In this document: positions 32,733-41,861 of the stretch, piece after piece
How the letters are laid out: each line of letters begins with the position of its first letter
Numbering within the stretch: position 1 is the first letter of the stretch
From: Propionibacteriaceae bacterium UBA7704
GTDB taxonomy: Bacteria; Actinomycetota; Actinomycetes; Propionibacteriales; Propionibacteriaceae
NCBI GenBank assembly: GCA_002482525.1
Contig: DLGC01000002.1
Coordinates: 1-64,000 of the forward strand
DNA: 64,000 nucleotides
Direction: 5' to 3'
Notes under the pieces: generated by a model
Seen by the model: only the letters and a program-made list of their open reading frames with translations
Told to the model about the DNA's origin: nothing
The model's database searches: none
Program-made: the position numbers and the translations under genes

Positions 32733-35700
32733 ATGGAAATCCACGATGCGGCGACCGCTTCCGAGGTGGCTGCACGCCTGAGCCGGAGGTGGTCCGGTCC
32801 CCGTGCCGATCCGTTCGGATTCGATCTCGCGGTTGTGCCCGGCCCCGGCTGGCAGCGCTGGCTTTCCCAGCAGCTGGCCACCGGTCCCGACGGCATCTGT
32901 GCCGGCATCGAGTTCACCTCGTTGGGATCGCTACGAGCCCGACTCCTCGGTCGGGACGATCCGTGGCGGTCGCAACGCTTGGCCTGGCTGATTCAGCAGC
33001 TGATCGCCGAACACACCTCCGACCCGCAGTGGACGGTCCTGGTCTCCCATCTCAACGCCAGCCACGAGAGCTTTTCGGTGACCGCCCGTATCGCCACCCA
33101 GTTCCACGGTTATGCCGATCTCGCACCAGAGATGCTCCAGCGATGGGCCGACGGTGAAACCGTCGGGCCCGCTGGGGAGGCGTTGACCGACCACTCCTGG
33201 CAGCCGATGCTGTGGCGCGCGCTGGTGGAACGAACCGGCATCGATCCGGTGCGACGCCACCGGCAAGCCCTCGAAGACCTCCGGCTGGGGCCTCACCCGG
33301 AGATCCCCCACCGTGTGGCCGTGGTCGCCCCGGCTCGGCTGGACGCCGGAATGCTGGAGTTCTTCGAGGCACTCGGCACCCATCACTCGGTGGATCTCTT
33401 GATGCTCTCGGCAGCGCCGTCGCGACGGCCCGAGGTCGGCGCCCGCCGCCGCCGCGCCGATGTGCTTCGTTCCCCCGGCCATCCCCTGAACCAGGCGCTG
33501 GGCGCGCTCGGCGATGAGAATGCCGCGCTCCTACCCGCGCAGCAGCCCGTCCTTGCCCAGCGCCCGGACAATCTGCTGGGCTGGCTGGCAACCGATCTAC
33601 TCCTGGACCGTCCACCAGCCCCTCGGCGCTTGACGCCCACAGATCGTTCCGTGCAGCTACACCTCTCTCACGGCCCGTCCCGCCAAGTCGAGGTGCTGCG
33701 AGAAGTGCTGGCCGAGTTGTACCTGCAGGATCGGTCCCTGGAGCCGCGCCATATCGCGGTGATCACTCCCGATCCGGAAGGATTCGGGCCACTGCTGGAT
33801 GCCGCGTTCAGTGCTTCGGCACCGAACCAGGCGCATCCAGCGTCCGGCTTCCGACTGCAGTTGGCTGATCGGAGCCAGACCTCGGTCAATCCGCTGATCG
33901 GGTTGCTCACCCAACTTCTCAGACTGCCCGATTCTCGTGCCGAGGCATCGGTGGTGCTGCAGTTATGCGCCGAGCCCGCCATCGCCCGTCGGTTCGGATT
34001 CACCGCCGAAGCGCACCAGCGTCTCAGCGACCTGGTCTCGGCGTCCGGCATCCGCTGGGGACTGGGCCCCACCCAACGCGCAGAGTTCGGCCTCGGAGCG
34101 CTGCCTCAGAACACGTGGCAGGCCGGGCTGCAGCGCCTGCTGCTCGGCGTCGCGCTGTCCGAGCAACACCTGGTCACCGTCGGTACCGTGCTCCCGTTGG
34201 ACGACGTGGATTCCAGCGATGTCGACCTCATCGGTGCCATCACCGAGTTCATTGGACGACTCAGCCGCTGGCTGCAGCAACTCGAGCAACCAGCCACGCT
34301 CGCCGAATGGGTACAGCGCTGCCGTGACGTACTGGCCGATCTGATCGAGCTTCCCGCAGCCTCGGAATGGCTGATCGCCGACCTGCTGGCAGGTCTAGGT
34401 CAGCTCGCCGAAGACGGCCTCAGCGGCGAGAACGCTGCCACGATCTCGCGCCGCAGCGCGGTGGCGGCCATCGAACGCCACTTCCAGCAGACTCCGGCCC
34501 GGGCGGCCTTCGGCAACGGCACGACGGTCGTGTCCGGCATGACCTCCTTGGATCGCGTTCCCCACCGCGTCGTGGTCCTGTTGGGCTGGGACGCCGAACG
34601 TTACCCGCGCCCCGACCAGCACCACGGCGATGACCTGCTCCGGCTGGATCCTCCGATCGGTGCACCGTCGACGGCCATGGCCGACCGCCAGGCGCTCCTC
34701 AACGCCATCCAGGCCGCCGAGCAGACGTTGGTGATCATCGCCCGAGGTCGCAGCGAGGCCACCAACGCCGACACGCCACCGGCTACCCCGCTGGCCGAAG
34801 TCCTGGATGCCCTCAATGCCACGGCACAGACGGCCACCGGCGAGCCCGTGACTGACGTCATCGCTCGGCAGCATCCCTTGCAGCCCTTCGCACCAGACTA
34901 TTTCCGGCCCGACTCGAACCTGACCAGCGTCGACCCGCTGGCCTACCGTGCCGCCGTCGCCTGGGAATCAGCTGCAGCGAACCCGGCCGACGAACGCAAC
35001 AGATATCGGCTCGACCGGCTACCGGCTCCCGACCTCTCCGAGGGCGTCACCCTGCAACAGCTCATCGACTTCTACCGTCATCCAGCCCGCACCCTGTTCA
35101 AGGTTCGAGCCGGTGTCAGCTTGGCCGAGGAGAAGCTGCCCGACGATCAGATCCCGATCGAACCCGACGCGCTGGAGCGCTGGCAGATCGGAAACCGCCT
35201 CCTCGACCAACTCCGTGCCGGGGCTGATCCGGCATCGGCGGAACGAGCCGAATGGCTGCGTGGCCACGTGCCGCCGCTCCAGCTGGGACACAAGGTGATG
35301 AGCACCGCCATGACCGATGCTCTGCGTACCGCTGCGGACGCCCCGGCGGCGGGCGCAGGACAACACCACGATGTCGCCGTGGCGATTCCCGGCCCCAACG
35401 GGACACCGATCACGGTGAGCGGCCGGGTGATCAGCCACGGTCGCACCCTCTGGCAGGTCGAGTTCTCCAGCCTGCAACCCCGGCAGAAGCTCTCGGCCTG
35501 GATGTCGCTGCTGGTCTTGACCGTGGCAGAACCGGATGCCTGGGAAGCCATGGTGGTCGGCCGGGGTCGGCGCACCCGACTGGTGGCTCCCCCGGCAGCG
35601 GTGGCCACCGATCTGCTGGCCCGCTATCTGCAGCTGTACGCCCTGGGACTGAGTCGACCGCTCCCGGCGATGCCCCGGCTGAACGCCGAATGGGCGAGCC

Positions 35701-35933
35701 ACCGCGCCTCCGCGCGAGATCCACGATCCGGCTACGCCGCCAAGGGCTTGCGTCGCACCTGGGATTGGGAATCCGACCTCTACTGGAACAAGTTCTTCAG
35801 CTACCCCGAACTGTTGGACCTGCCGGCGGCCGGTTGGGCGATCCCCGGGGCTGATCCCACCGAGTCGACGCTGGTGGGCGCATTGGCCAGCAGCATATGG
35901 GGACCCCTGCTGCAGGCTGAGGTGGCGCCATGA
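32733..35933 (+). CDS. recC: Exodeoxyribonuclease V subunit gamma (RecC)
   Basis: A 1066-aa RecC subunit. It resembles RecC across its length: an inactive SF1 helicase-like N-terminal half beginning AARLSRRWSG and VVPGPGWQRWLSQQLA, the central VVAPARLDAGMLEFFEALG, and a C-terminal inactive nuclease-like domain (LQQLIDFYRHPARTLFKVRAGV and a cluster near YAAKGLRRTWDWESDLYW). RecC separates the strands and, in enteric bacteria, recognises Chi. TAGGCT at 32718-32723 ends 9 nt before ATG 32733, so the mRNA may have almost no leader. The stop overlaps recB by 4 bp. Confidence 0.93.
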   Translation: MEIHDAATASEVAARLSRRWSGPRADPFGFDLAVVPGPGWQRWLSQQLATGPDGICAGIEFTSLGSLRARLLGRDDPWRSQRLAWLIQQLIAEHTSDPQWTVLVSHLNASHESFSVTARIATQFHGYADLAPEMLQRWADGETVGPAGEALTDHSWQPMLWRALVERTGIDPVRRHRQALEDLRLGPHPEIPHRVAVVAPARLDAGMLEFFEALGTHHSVDLLMLSAAPSRRPEVGARRRRADVLRSPGHPLNQALGALGDENAALLPAQQPVLAQRPDNLLGWLATDLLLDRPPAPRRLTPTDRSVQLHLSHGPSRQVEVLREVLAELYLQDRSLEPRHIAVITPDPEGFGPLLDAAFSASAPNQAHPASGFRLQLADRSQTSVNPLIGLLTQLLRLPDSRAEASVVLQLCAEPAIARRFGFTAEAHQRLSDLVSASGIRWGLGPTQRAEFGLGALPQNTWQAGLQRLLLGVALSEQHLVTVGTVLPLDDVDSSDVDLIGAITEFIGRLSRWLQQLEQPATLAEWVQRCRDVLADLIELPAASEWLIADLLAGLGQLAEDGLSGENAATISRRSAVAAIERHFQQTPARAAFGNGTTVVSGMTSLDRVPHRVVVLLGWDAERYPRPDQHHGDDLLRLDPPIGAPSTAMADRQALLNAIQAAEQTLVIIARGRSEATNADTPPATPLAEVLDALNATAQTATGEPVTDVIARQHPLQPFAPDYFRPDSNLTSVDPLAYRAAVAWESAAANPADERNRYRLDRLPAPDLSEGVTLQQLIDFYRHPARTLFKVRAGVSLAEEKLPDDQIPIEPDALERWQIGNRLLDQLRAGADPASAERAEWLRGHVPPLQLGHKVMSTAMTDALRTAADAPAAGAGQHHDVAVAIPGPNGTPITVSGRVISHGRTLWQVEFSSLQPRQKLSAWMSLLVLTVAEPDAWEAMVVGRGRRTRLVAPPAAVATDLLARYLQLYALGLSRPLPAMPRLNAEWASHRASARDPRSGYAAKGLRRTWDWESDLYWNKFFSYPELLDLPAAGWAIPGADPTESTLVGALASSIWGPLLQAEVAP

Positions 35934-38900
35934 TGCCCTTCGATCCAGCTGGGCCGCTGCCCACCGGAACCGTGGTTCTCGAAGCTAGCGCGGGCACCGG
36001 CAAGACCCACGCCATCGCCGCCTTGGCAACGCGCTATCTGGCCGAGGGCGAAGTCAGCGTGGCGAACCTGGCCGTCATCAGCTTCAGCAGGGCCGCGTCA
36101 GAGGAACTGCGCTCACGAGTGCGTCAACGGCTGCGCCGCAGCGCCGCGGTTCTGGAAGCTGTCGTCAACGACACTGACGTGTCGGAGCCGCTGGATGCCA
36201 CCGACGCCGCACTGATCCAGGGCGATGCCGCGCAGGTGAGAACCCGTCTGGCTCGGCTGCGAACTGCTCTGGTCGGCGTCGATTCGGCCGGAATCATGAC
36301 GATCCACCAGTTCTGTCAACTGATGTTCACCGAACTCGGCGTGCTCGCCACCGAGGATCCCGAGGCCACGTTGGCCGATGATCTCAGCCCACTGCTGGAT
36401 GAAGTGGTCGCCGATCTCTACCTGGCCCGCTATGCGGCGATGAGCGAACGCCCCTTCGATCTGCGTACCGCCCACGAGCTGGCCCGAGCGGCTGCCCTTC
36501 AGCTTCCGATGTCGCCGCTGGTCCCCCGTGATGGCGACGGTGCGGCCGGCGAACGTCTGGAGTTCGCCGCAGCCGTTCGCAGCGAACTCGATCGGCGCAA
36601 ACGGCGCCAGGGGGTCTTCTCCTACGACGACCAGTTGCTGCGGCTGCGCGATGCGCTGCAAGGTCCGAATGGCCAGGCCGGTGCGGCACGGTTGCGACAA
36701 CGCTGCCGGGTGGTGTTGGTCGACGAGTTCCAAGACACCGATCCGGTCCAGTGGGGCATTCTGCGCGACACCTTCGCCGGCCGAGTCCCGTTGGTACTCA
36801 TCGGCGACCCCAAGCAGGCGATTTACGCCTTCCGGGGCGCCGACGTCAACGCCTACACCGAGGCTGTGGCGGCCTGCGACCAACAGTTCTCGCTCGCCAC
36901 TAACTATCGAGCCGATCAGCCCGTGGTTTCCGCGGTCACCGCACTGTTCGGGAGCACCTCGCTGGGACCGCACATCAGCGTCGAGCGCGTGCAGGCGAAG
37001 ATCCAGGGTTCCCGACTCTCCGGGGCTGCCCCCGCACCGGTTCGGCTGCGCTACATCGCCGCCGACAAACCGCTCAGTGCCGCCGCCGCACGCCAGCGCA
37101 TCCAGGTGGATCTGGTCGCCGAGGTGGTGCGGCTCCTGGATTCGGGAATCCAGGTGGGCTCCGGTCGGCACCTGGCCGAGAAGGACATCGCGGTGCTGGT
37201 GAACACCAACCGTCGCGGTCGCGAAGTGGCCGCGGCCTTGTCGGCAGCCGGGGTGGCGGTGGCATTCTCCGGCTCGGACTCGGTGTTCGCCGCTCCGGCT
37301 GCCGCCGACTGGCTCAGTCTGCTGCGGGCTTTGGATCAGCCTCATCGCACCGCCCTGCGCGAAGCGATCCTCAGCGACTTCGTGGGCGCCGATCTCACCG
37401 AGGTGGCCACTGCAGATGATTCCCGCTTCAGCGCCTGGGCAGCACTGTTGCAGGGTTGGGGACGGCTGTTGGCCGAGCACGGCATCGCGGCACTGTTCGC
37501 CGCCATCCAGAGCGGCACCGAGGAACACCCCGGACTGGCCGAACGACTCGTGCAACGCCGTCGCGGTGAACGCGACCTCACCGACTTCCGCCACATCGCC
37601 GAAATCCTGCACGCCCACCACCGCAGCGGCATCCGAGGCGCCGCCTTGGTGAGTTGGTTGGCCAACGAGATCGAGCGCAGCGAATACGCCGGCGACCGCA
37701 CTCGCCGTTTGGAAACCGATCGCCAGGCAGTCCCAGTCATGACGGTGCACAAGGCCAAGGGGCTGGAATTCCCGGTCGTCCTGCTCCCCCAGATGGCCGA
37801 TCTGTGGCTCTCGGAGGAGGACACCGGAGACAGCTTCGATTTCCACGACGAGAACGACGAACGCGTGCTCGATGTGGGAGGCAAGGACGCCCCCGGACGC
37901 GCCGAGCGGCGGCGCCGTCACGCCGCCGAGCAGGCCGAGGACCGGCTGCGCAGCCTGTACGTTGCCGCTACCCGCGCCCAGTCACAGTTGACCCTGTGGT
38001 GGGCCCCCACCGCCCGAAATACCGAATCCTCGCCACTGCACCGTCTGCTCTACCGTGATCGCGACCAGCCCGGCTCCCCTCAACCCAGCTACCCGCTGGA
38101 CGCCGGTGCCGGCCTGATCACCCCCGACCGGCTGGCCTGGCTGACCGAAGCAGGAATCGCGGTGGAGCCTTGCAGTGAGGAATCGACCCGGCGGCGGCCG
38201 CGTCGACCCGGCGAGATTCGGCTGACTGCTCCGTCCTGGAATCGCAGCATCGACCCGCTGTGGCGGCGAACCTCCTATTCCGGCCTTACGGCGGCTGCCC
38301 ATGACGTGGTTCAGCCCGCGGCATCGATCGTGACCGATGAGCCCGTCGGCGACGTCGACGCCGTCGCTGAGGTCGACGGCCCGCGATCGCCGATGGCAGA
38401 TCTCCCCGGCGGCACCGCTTTCGGCAGCTTGGTGCACCACATCTTGGAGAATCTGGACTGGCAGGCGCCCAGCGATGCTGAACTCGACCGGCGGCTGTTG
38501 GCTGCCACCACCGAGGCCACCGCCCGGTATGCATTCCACGCAGTGTCCCCGCAGACCCTGGCGCATGCGCTGAAGCCTGCGCTGCTGACCCCACTGGGGC
38601 CGCTCACCGACGACCGCACCCTGGCCGACTTCGAGGTCGGCGATCGGCTCAGTGAACTCGATTTCGAATTTCCGTTGGGCACCGATACCTCGCGCAACAC
38701 CGTCGGCGACATCGCGGCCGTGTTGCGCCGCTGGCTACCGGCCGACGATCCGTTGGCCGACTACCCCGACGATCTGGAGTCCCCGGCGCTGTCGAACCAG
38801 GTTCTGCGGGGATTCCTCACCGGCAGCATCGACTCGGTGCTGCGGGTTCCCGGACCGGACGCCCCGCGATTCGTGGTGGTCGACTACAAAACGAACCGTC

Positions 38901-39196
38901 TCGGGCCGGCCGATCTGCGACTGAATCACTACCGCCGCCCCGCCATGACCGCCGAGATGCGTCGCAGCCATTACCCCTTGCAGGCGCTGCTGTACTGCGT
39001 GGCCCTGCATCGCTTCCTCGCCGCCAGGCTGGCCGACTACCGTCCCGAGGCGCAGCTGGGCGGAGTCGGCTATCTATTCGTGCGCGGCATGGGCGGCGTC
39101 GAGGCCGGCCCCACCACCGGCGTCTTCGACTGGCATCCCCCCACGTCCGCCATCGTCGAGCTGTCGGAGTTGCTCGCCGATCGGAGCCCCGCATGA
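35930..39196 (+). CDS. recB: Exodeoxyribonuclease V subunit beta (RecB)
   Basis: A 1088-aa SF1A helicase-nuclease. Walker A (EASAGTGKTHAIAAL) lies near residue 20, the DEXX box is VVLVDEFQDTDPVQWG, GDPKQAIYAFRGAD and TVHKAKGLEFPVVLLP are further helicase motifs, and SLYVAATRAQ is motif VI. The C-terminal RecB-family nuclease shows the catalytic RFVVVDYKTNRLG plus HHYP-type motif SHYPLQALLYCVALHRFL (Q/Y). All key residues are present, so the subunit should be active. ATG 35930 overlaps the recC stop; recD overlaps its stop. Confidence 0.95.
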   Translation: MMPFDPAGPLPTGTVVLEASAGTGKTHAIAALATRYLAEGEVSVANLAVISFSRAASEELRSRVRQRLRRSAAVLEAVVNDTDVSEPLDATDAALIQGDAAQVRTRLARLRTALVGVDSAGIMTIHQFCQLMFTELGVLATEDPEATLADDLSPLLDEVVADLYLARYAAMSERPFDLRTAHELARAAALQLPMSPLVPRDGDGAAGERLEFAAAVRSELDRRKRRQGVFSYDDQLLRLRDALQGPNGQAGAARLRQRCRVVLVDEFQDTDPVQWGILRDTFAGRVPLVLIGDPKQAIYAFRGADVNAYTEAVAACDQQFSLATNYRADQPVVSAVTALFGSTSLGPHISVERVQAKIQGSRLSGAAPAPVRLRYIAADKPLSAAAARQRIQVDLVAEVVRLLDSGIQVGSGRHLAEKDIAVLVNTNRRGREVAAALSAAGVAVAFSGSDSVFAAPAAADWLSLLRALDQPHRTALREAILSDFVGADLTEVATADDSRFSAWAALLQGWGRLLAEHGIAALFAAIQSGTEEHPGLAERLVQRRRGERDLTDFRHIAEILHAHHRSGIRGAALVSWLANEIERSEYAGDRTRRLETDRQAVPVMTVHKAKGLEFPVVLLPQMADLWLSEEDTGDSFDFHDENDERVLDVGGKDAPGRAERRRRHAAEQAEDRLRSLYVAATRAQSQLTLWWAPTARNTESSPLHRLLYRDRDQPGSPQPSYPLDAGAGLITPDRLAWLTEAGIAVEPCSEESTRRRPRRPGEIRLTAPSWNRSIDPLWRRTSYSGLTAAAHDVVQPAASIVTDEPVGDVDAVAEVDGPRSPMADLPGGTAFGSLVHHILENLDWQAPSDAELDRRLLAATTEATARYAFHAVSPQTLAHALKPALLTPLGPLTDDRTLADFEVGDRLSELDFEFPLGTDTSRNTVGDIAAVLRRWLPADDPLADYPDDLESPALSNQVLRGFLTGSIDSVLRVPGPDAPRFVVVDYKTNRLGPADLRLNHYRRPAMTAEMRRSHYPLQALLYCVALHRFLAARLADYRPEAQLGGVGYLFVRGMGGVEAGPTTGVFDWHPPTSAIVELSELLADRSPA

Positions 39197-40986
39197 TCGA
39201 GATGGCGGTGAGCCTGAACCCAGGGTTGCTCAAAGACCTGAACCAAGCTGGCCTACTCGGCCTGGGGGACGTCCATGTCGCACAGAAGGTGTCTCACTTG
39301 TTCGGCGAGTCCGATCAACGAGTTCAGCTGGCCCTGGCCCTAGCGGTGCGCGCCCTGCGCGAAGGATCGACCTGTGTGGAGTTCGATCAACTCGATCAGT
39401 TCCGGGTGGCCGCCGATCCCGAGGCCACCGCGACGGTGGCTGACCTGCCATGGCCCGACCTCGAGCCCTGGCTGGCGGCGGTGGCGTCCAGCGCCATGGT
39501 GCACACCGAGTCGGCTGCGGTCGGTGATCGACCTTTGCGCCTGATCGGACGCCGCCTGTACCTCGAACGGTATTGGCAGGAGGAGAGCACGGTGGCCGAG
39601 CAGCTCACGGCGCGGCGTCAGCGCAGTGCCGATGCTCCCGTGTTGCCGCGGGTGGTCACCGCGGCCGCCGAACTGCTCACTGGGGACGATCTCGACCAGG
39701 CGACTGCAGCGATTGTCGGACTGTTCACCGGGGTCAGCGTGATCGCCGGAGGCCCGGGCACCGGGAAGACCTACACCGTGGCTCGGGTGCTGGCGATGAT
39801 GCATCGCACTGCCACTCACCGCCTCAGCGTGGCTTTGGCTGCGCCGACCGGCAAGGCGGCAGTCCGCATGGATGAGGCGTTGGCCGGCGCGCTGGCATCA
39901 CTACCACAGGATCTGGCAGCCCAGCTTGCCGGTTTGCGCGCCAGCACGATCCATCGGTTGCTGGGTTGGACTCCGCAGTCGCGCCACCGTTTCGTGCATC
40001 ATGGCGGAAATCCGCTCCCCCACGATGTGGTGGTGGTCGATGAGGCGTCCATGGTCTCGGTAGCGCTCATGGCTCGACTTCTCGATGCGCTCCGTCCGAC
40101 GGCGCGACTCATCCTGGTGGGCGACCCACACCAGTTGGCGCCGGTGGAAGCCGGTGCAGTGCTGGCCGACATCGTGGATGCCCCAGCGCCGAGATTGCCG
40201 CAGCTCAGCGCCGCCCTGAACGAACTGGGCTTGCCGGATTCGGGCACGGTGGCTGTGCTGCGTCGCAATCACCGATCTGATGCCACGGTGGCGCAATTCG
40301 CCGATGCGGTACTGGCCGCAGATGCCGAGGCCGTGGTCGAGATCGTCGGTTCCGGTGTGCCCGGCGTCTCTTTCACTGAGAATGCCGACGACCCGGCGCT
40401 GCGCCGGCGCGTCACCTCCGCCGCACTGGAGATGATCCGCGCCGCTCGTCGCGGCGAGGTCACTGCCGCCCTGGCCGCGTTGGGACGCCACCGCGTGCTG
40501 TGTGGTCACCGGCATGGTGATTACGGCACCGACCACTGGGCCCGCACCGTCGAGGCGTGGGTGAATGCCGAGCTGGGCGCGGACGTCGATGCGAACCCGT
40601 GGTACCCGGGCCGGCCGGTGATGATCACCCAGAATTCGCCGGAGGTGGGTCTATTCAACGGCGATGCCGGGGTGGTGATCCGCGAAGCCGGCCAGTTGCG
40701 GGTGCACTTCGACCGCGGAGATCACACCCAGGCGGTCTCGCCGTATCTGTTGGATGCGGTTCAGACCATTCAGGCGATGACCGTGCATAAATCCCAAGGC
40801 AGCCAGTTCGCCGAAGTGAGTGTGATCCTGCCCCCGGTTGAGTCTCCGCTGCTCACCCGCGAGCTTCTCTACACCGCCATCACGCGCGCCGAACACGGAG
40901 TTCACCTGATTGGCTCGGCCGCCTCGCTGCGACAGGCGGTTCTGAATCGGGCCCGTCGAGCCTCAGGGCTGAGTTCGCGGCTGTAG
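39193..40986 (+). CDS. recD: Exodeoxyribonuclease V subunit alpha (RecD)
   Basis: A 597-aa SF1B 5'-3' helicase. The N-terminal domain (1-170) is the RecB-contacting part. The motor follows with Walker A (AGGPGTGKTYTVARV), APTGKAAVRM, STIHRLLGW, the DEXX box (VVVVDEASMVSVALMARL), LVGDPHQLAPVEAGAVL, the C-terminal TVHKSQGSQF and TAITRAEHGVHL. Start ATG overlaps recB by 4 bp. This completes a canonical recC-recB-recD operon. The stop lies 8 bp from that of the convergent nudC. Confidence 0.95.
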   Translation: MIEMAVSLNPGLLKDLNQAGLLGLGDVHVAQKVSHLFGESDQRVQLALALAVRALREGSTCVEFDQLDQFRVAADPEATATVADLPWPDLEPWLAAVASSAMVHTESAAVGDRPLRLIGRRLYLERYWQEESTVAEQLTARRQRSADAPVLPRVVTAAAELLTGDDLDQATAAIVGLFTGVSVIAGGPGTGKTYTVARVLAMMHRTATHRLSVALAAPTGKAAVRMDEALAGALASLPQDLAAQLAGLRASTIHRLLGWTPQSRHRFVHHGGNPLPHDVVVVDEASMVSVALMARLLDALRPTARLILVGDPHQLAPVEAGAVLADIVDAPAPRLPQLSAALNELGLPDSGTVAVLRRNHRSDATVAQFADAVLAADAEAVVEIVGSGVPGVSFTENADDPALRRRVTSAALEMIRAARRGEVTAALAALGRHRVLCGHRHGDYGTDHWARTVEAWVNAELGADVDANPWYPGRPVMITQNSPEVGLFNGDAGVVIREAGQLRVHFDRGDHTQAVSPYLLDAVQTIQAMTVHKSQGSQFAEVSVILPPVESPLLTRELLYTAITRAEHGVHLIGSAASLRQAVLNRARRASGLSSRL

Positions 40987-40994
40987 TCGGACCC

Positions 40995-41861
40995 TCATCC
41001 CACGGCCTCGACGCCGAGGGTGTCTTCCAGCCAGGCTTGAATCATGCGTCGAGCAATGGATCGCGACGGCGGCAGGGTGACGCTGCCATCGGCCAGGGCC
41101 GAGCGGAGATCGTCGCGGCTGAACCAGGCGGCGGTTTCGATCTCTCCCGGTGCCGGGGTGAGCTGGGTGGTAACTGCGTGAGCGTGGAAAGCGACCATCA
41201 GTGATCGGGGAAACGGCCACGGCTGCGAGCCCAGATAGTCCACCGCGCCGAGGCGGACGCCGACTTCTTCGCCGACTTCGCGGCGCACCGTCTGTTCCAA
41301 GGATTCGCCGGTCTCGACGAACCCGGCCAACACCGAGTACCGCGTTGACGGCCAGCTCGGCTGGCGGCCCAGCAACAGGCGGGCTTCGGAATCGGTGATG
41401 GCCACGATCACGGCCGGATCGGTTCGCGGGTAATCCTCACGACCGCAGCCGGGGCAACGTCGGGCATGTCCGGCATGAACCACCGTGGTCACCGTCCCGC
41501 AGGCCGGGCAGAAACCCGCCGCGGCATGCCAGCCGGCTAATCCGACCGCACCGAAAGCCAGCTGCAATTCGTCCTCGTCCAGGACCGGCAGCAACTCGCG
41601 CAGACTGCGGTCACCGTGGGCGATAGGGGTGATGAAGATCGGTCGATCCGCCCACAGCCCCAGCATGAAGTGCCGTTGCGGATCACAGGCTCCCTCGGCG
41701 GCGACCCAGCGGAGTCCGTCCTCGTCGGCGCTCACGTGACCGTCGGCGTCGACCCCCAATACCTGAGCGCGGGGATGCTGCCAGGCGTCGGTCGCCCACC
41801 CCGGTTCAGATCGTCTGCCCTCACCACGATCAAGAATGGGGTCCTGCTGCCATTGACTCAC
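40995..41861 (-). CDS. nudC: NAD(+) diphosphatase / NADH pyrophosphatase NudC
   Basis: A 288-aa NUDIX hydrolase of the NudC type. It has a four-cysteine zinc ribbon (FCPACGTVTTVVHAGHARRC PGC), the Nudix box (GFVETGESLEQTVRREVGEE) and the NADH-specific SQPWPFP signature just downstream. The enzyme cleaves NAD(H) to NMN(H) plus AMP and, in some bacteria, removes NAD caps from RNA. Its GTG start overlaps the adnB stop as GTGA, so it is translationally coupled to the adnAB operon. nudC next to adnB resembles the mycobacterial order. Confidence 0.93.
   Translation of the reverse strand: MSQWQQDPILDRGEGRRSEPGWATDAWQHPRAQVLGVDADGHVSADEDGLRWVAAEGACDPQRHFMLGLWADRPIFITPIAHGDRSLRELLPVLDEDELQLAFGAVGLAGWHAAAGFCPACGTVTTVVHAGHARRCPGCGREDYPRTDPAVIVAITDSEARLLLGRQPSWPSTRYSVLAGFVETGESLEQTVRREVGEEVGVRLGAVDYLGSQPWPFPRSLMVAFHAHAVTTQLTPAPGEIETAAWFSRDDLRSALADGSVTLPPSRSIARRMIQAWLEDTLGVEAVG

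Noticed and set aside
36113..37921. 602-aa open frame antisense to recB, and similar long antisense frames (1257-2615, 45550-47100, 49860-51566)
   Set aside because: These run opposite to clearly recognisable genes, have no family match, no ribosome site, and His/Arg/Gly-rich composition typical of high-GC shadow frames.
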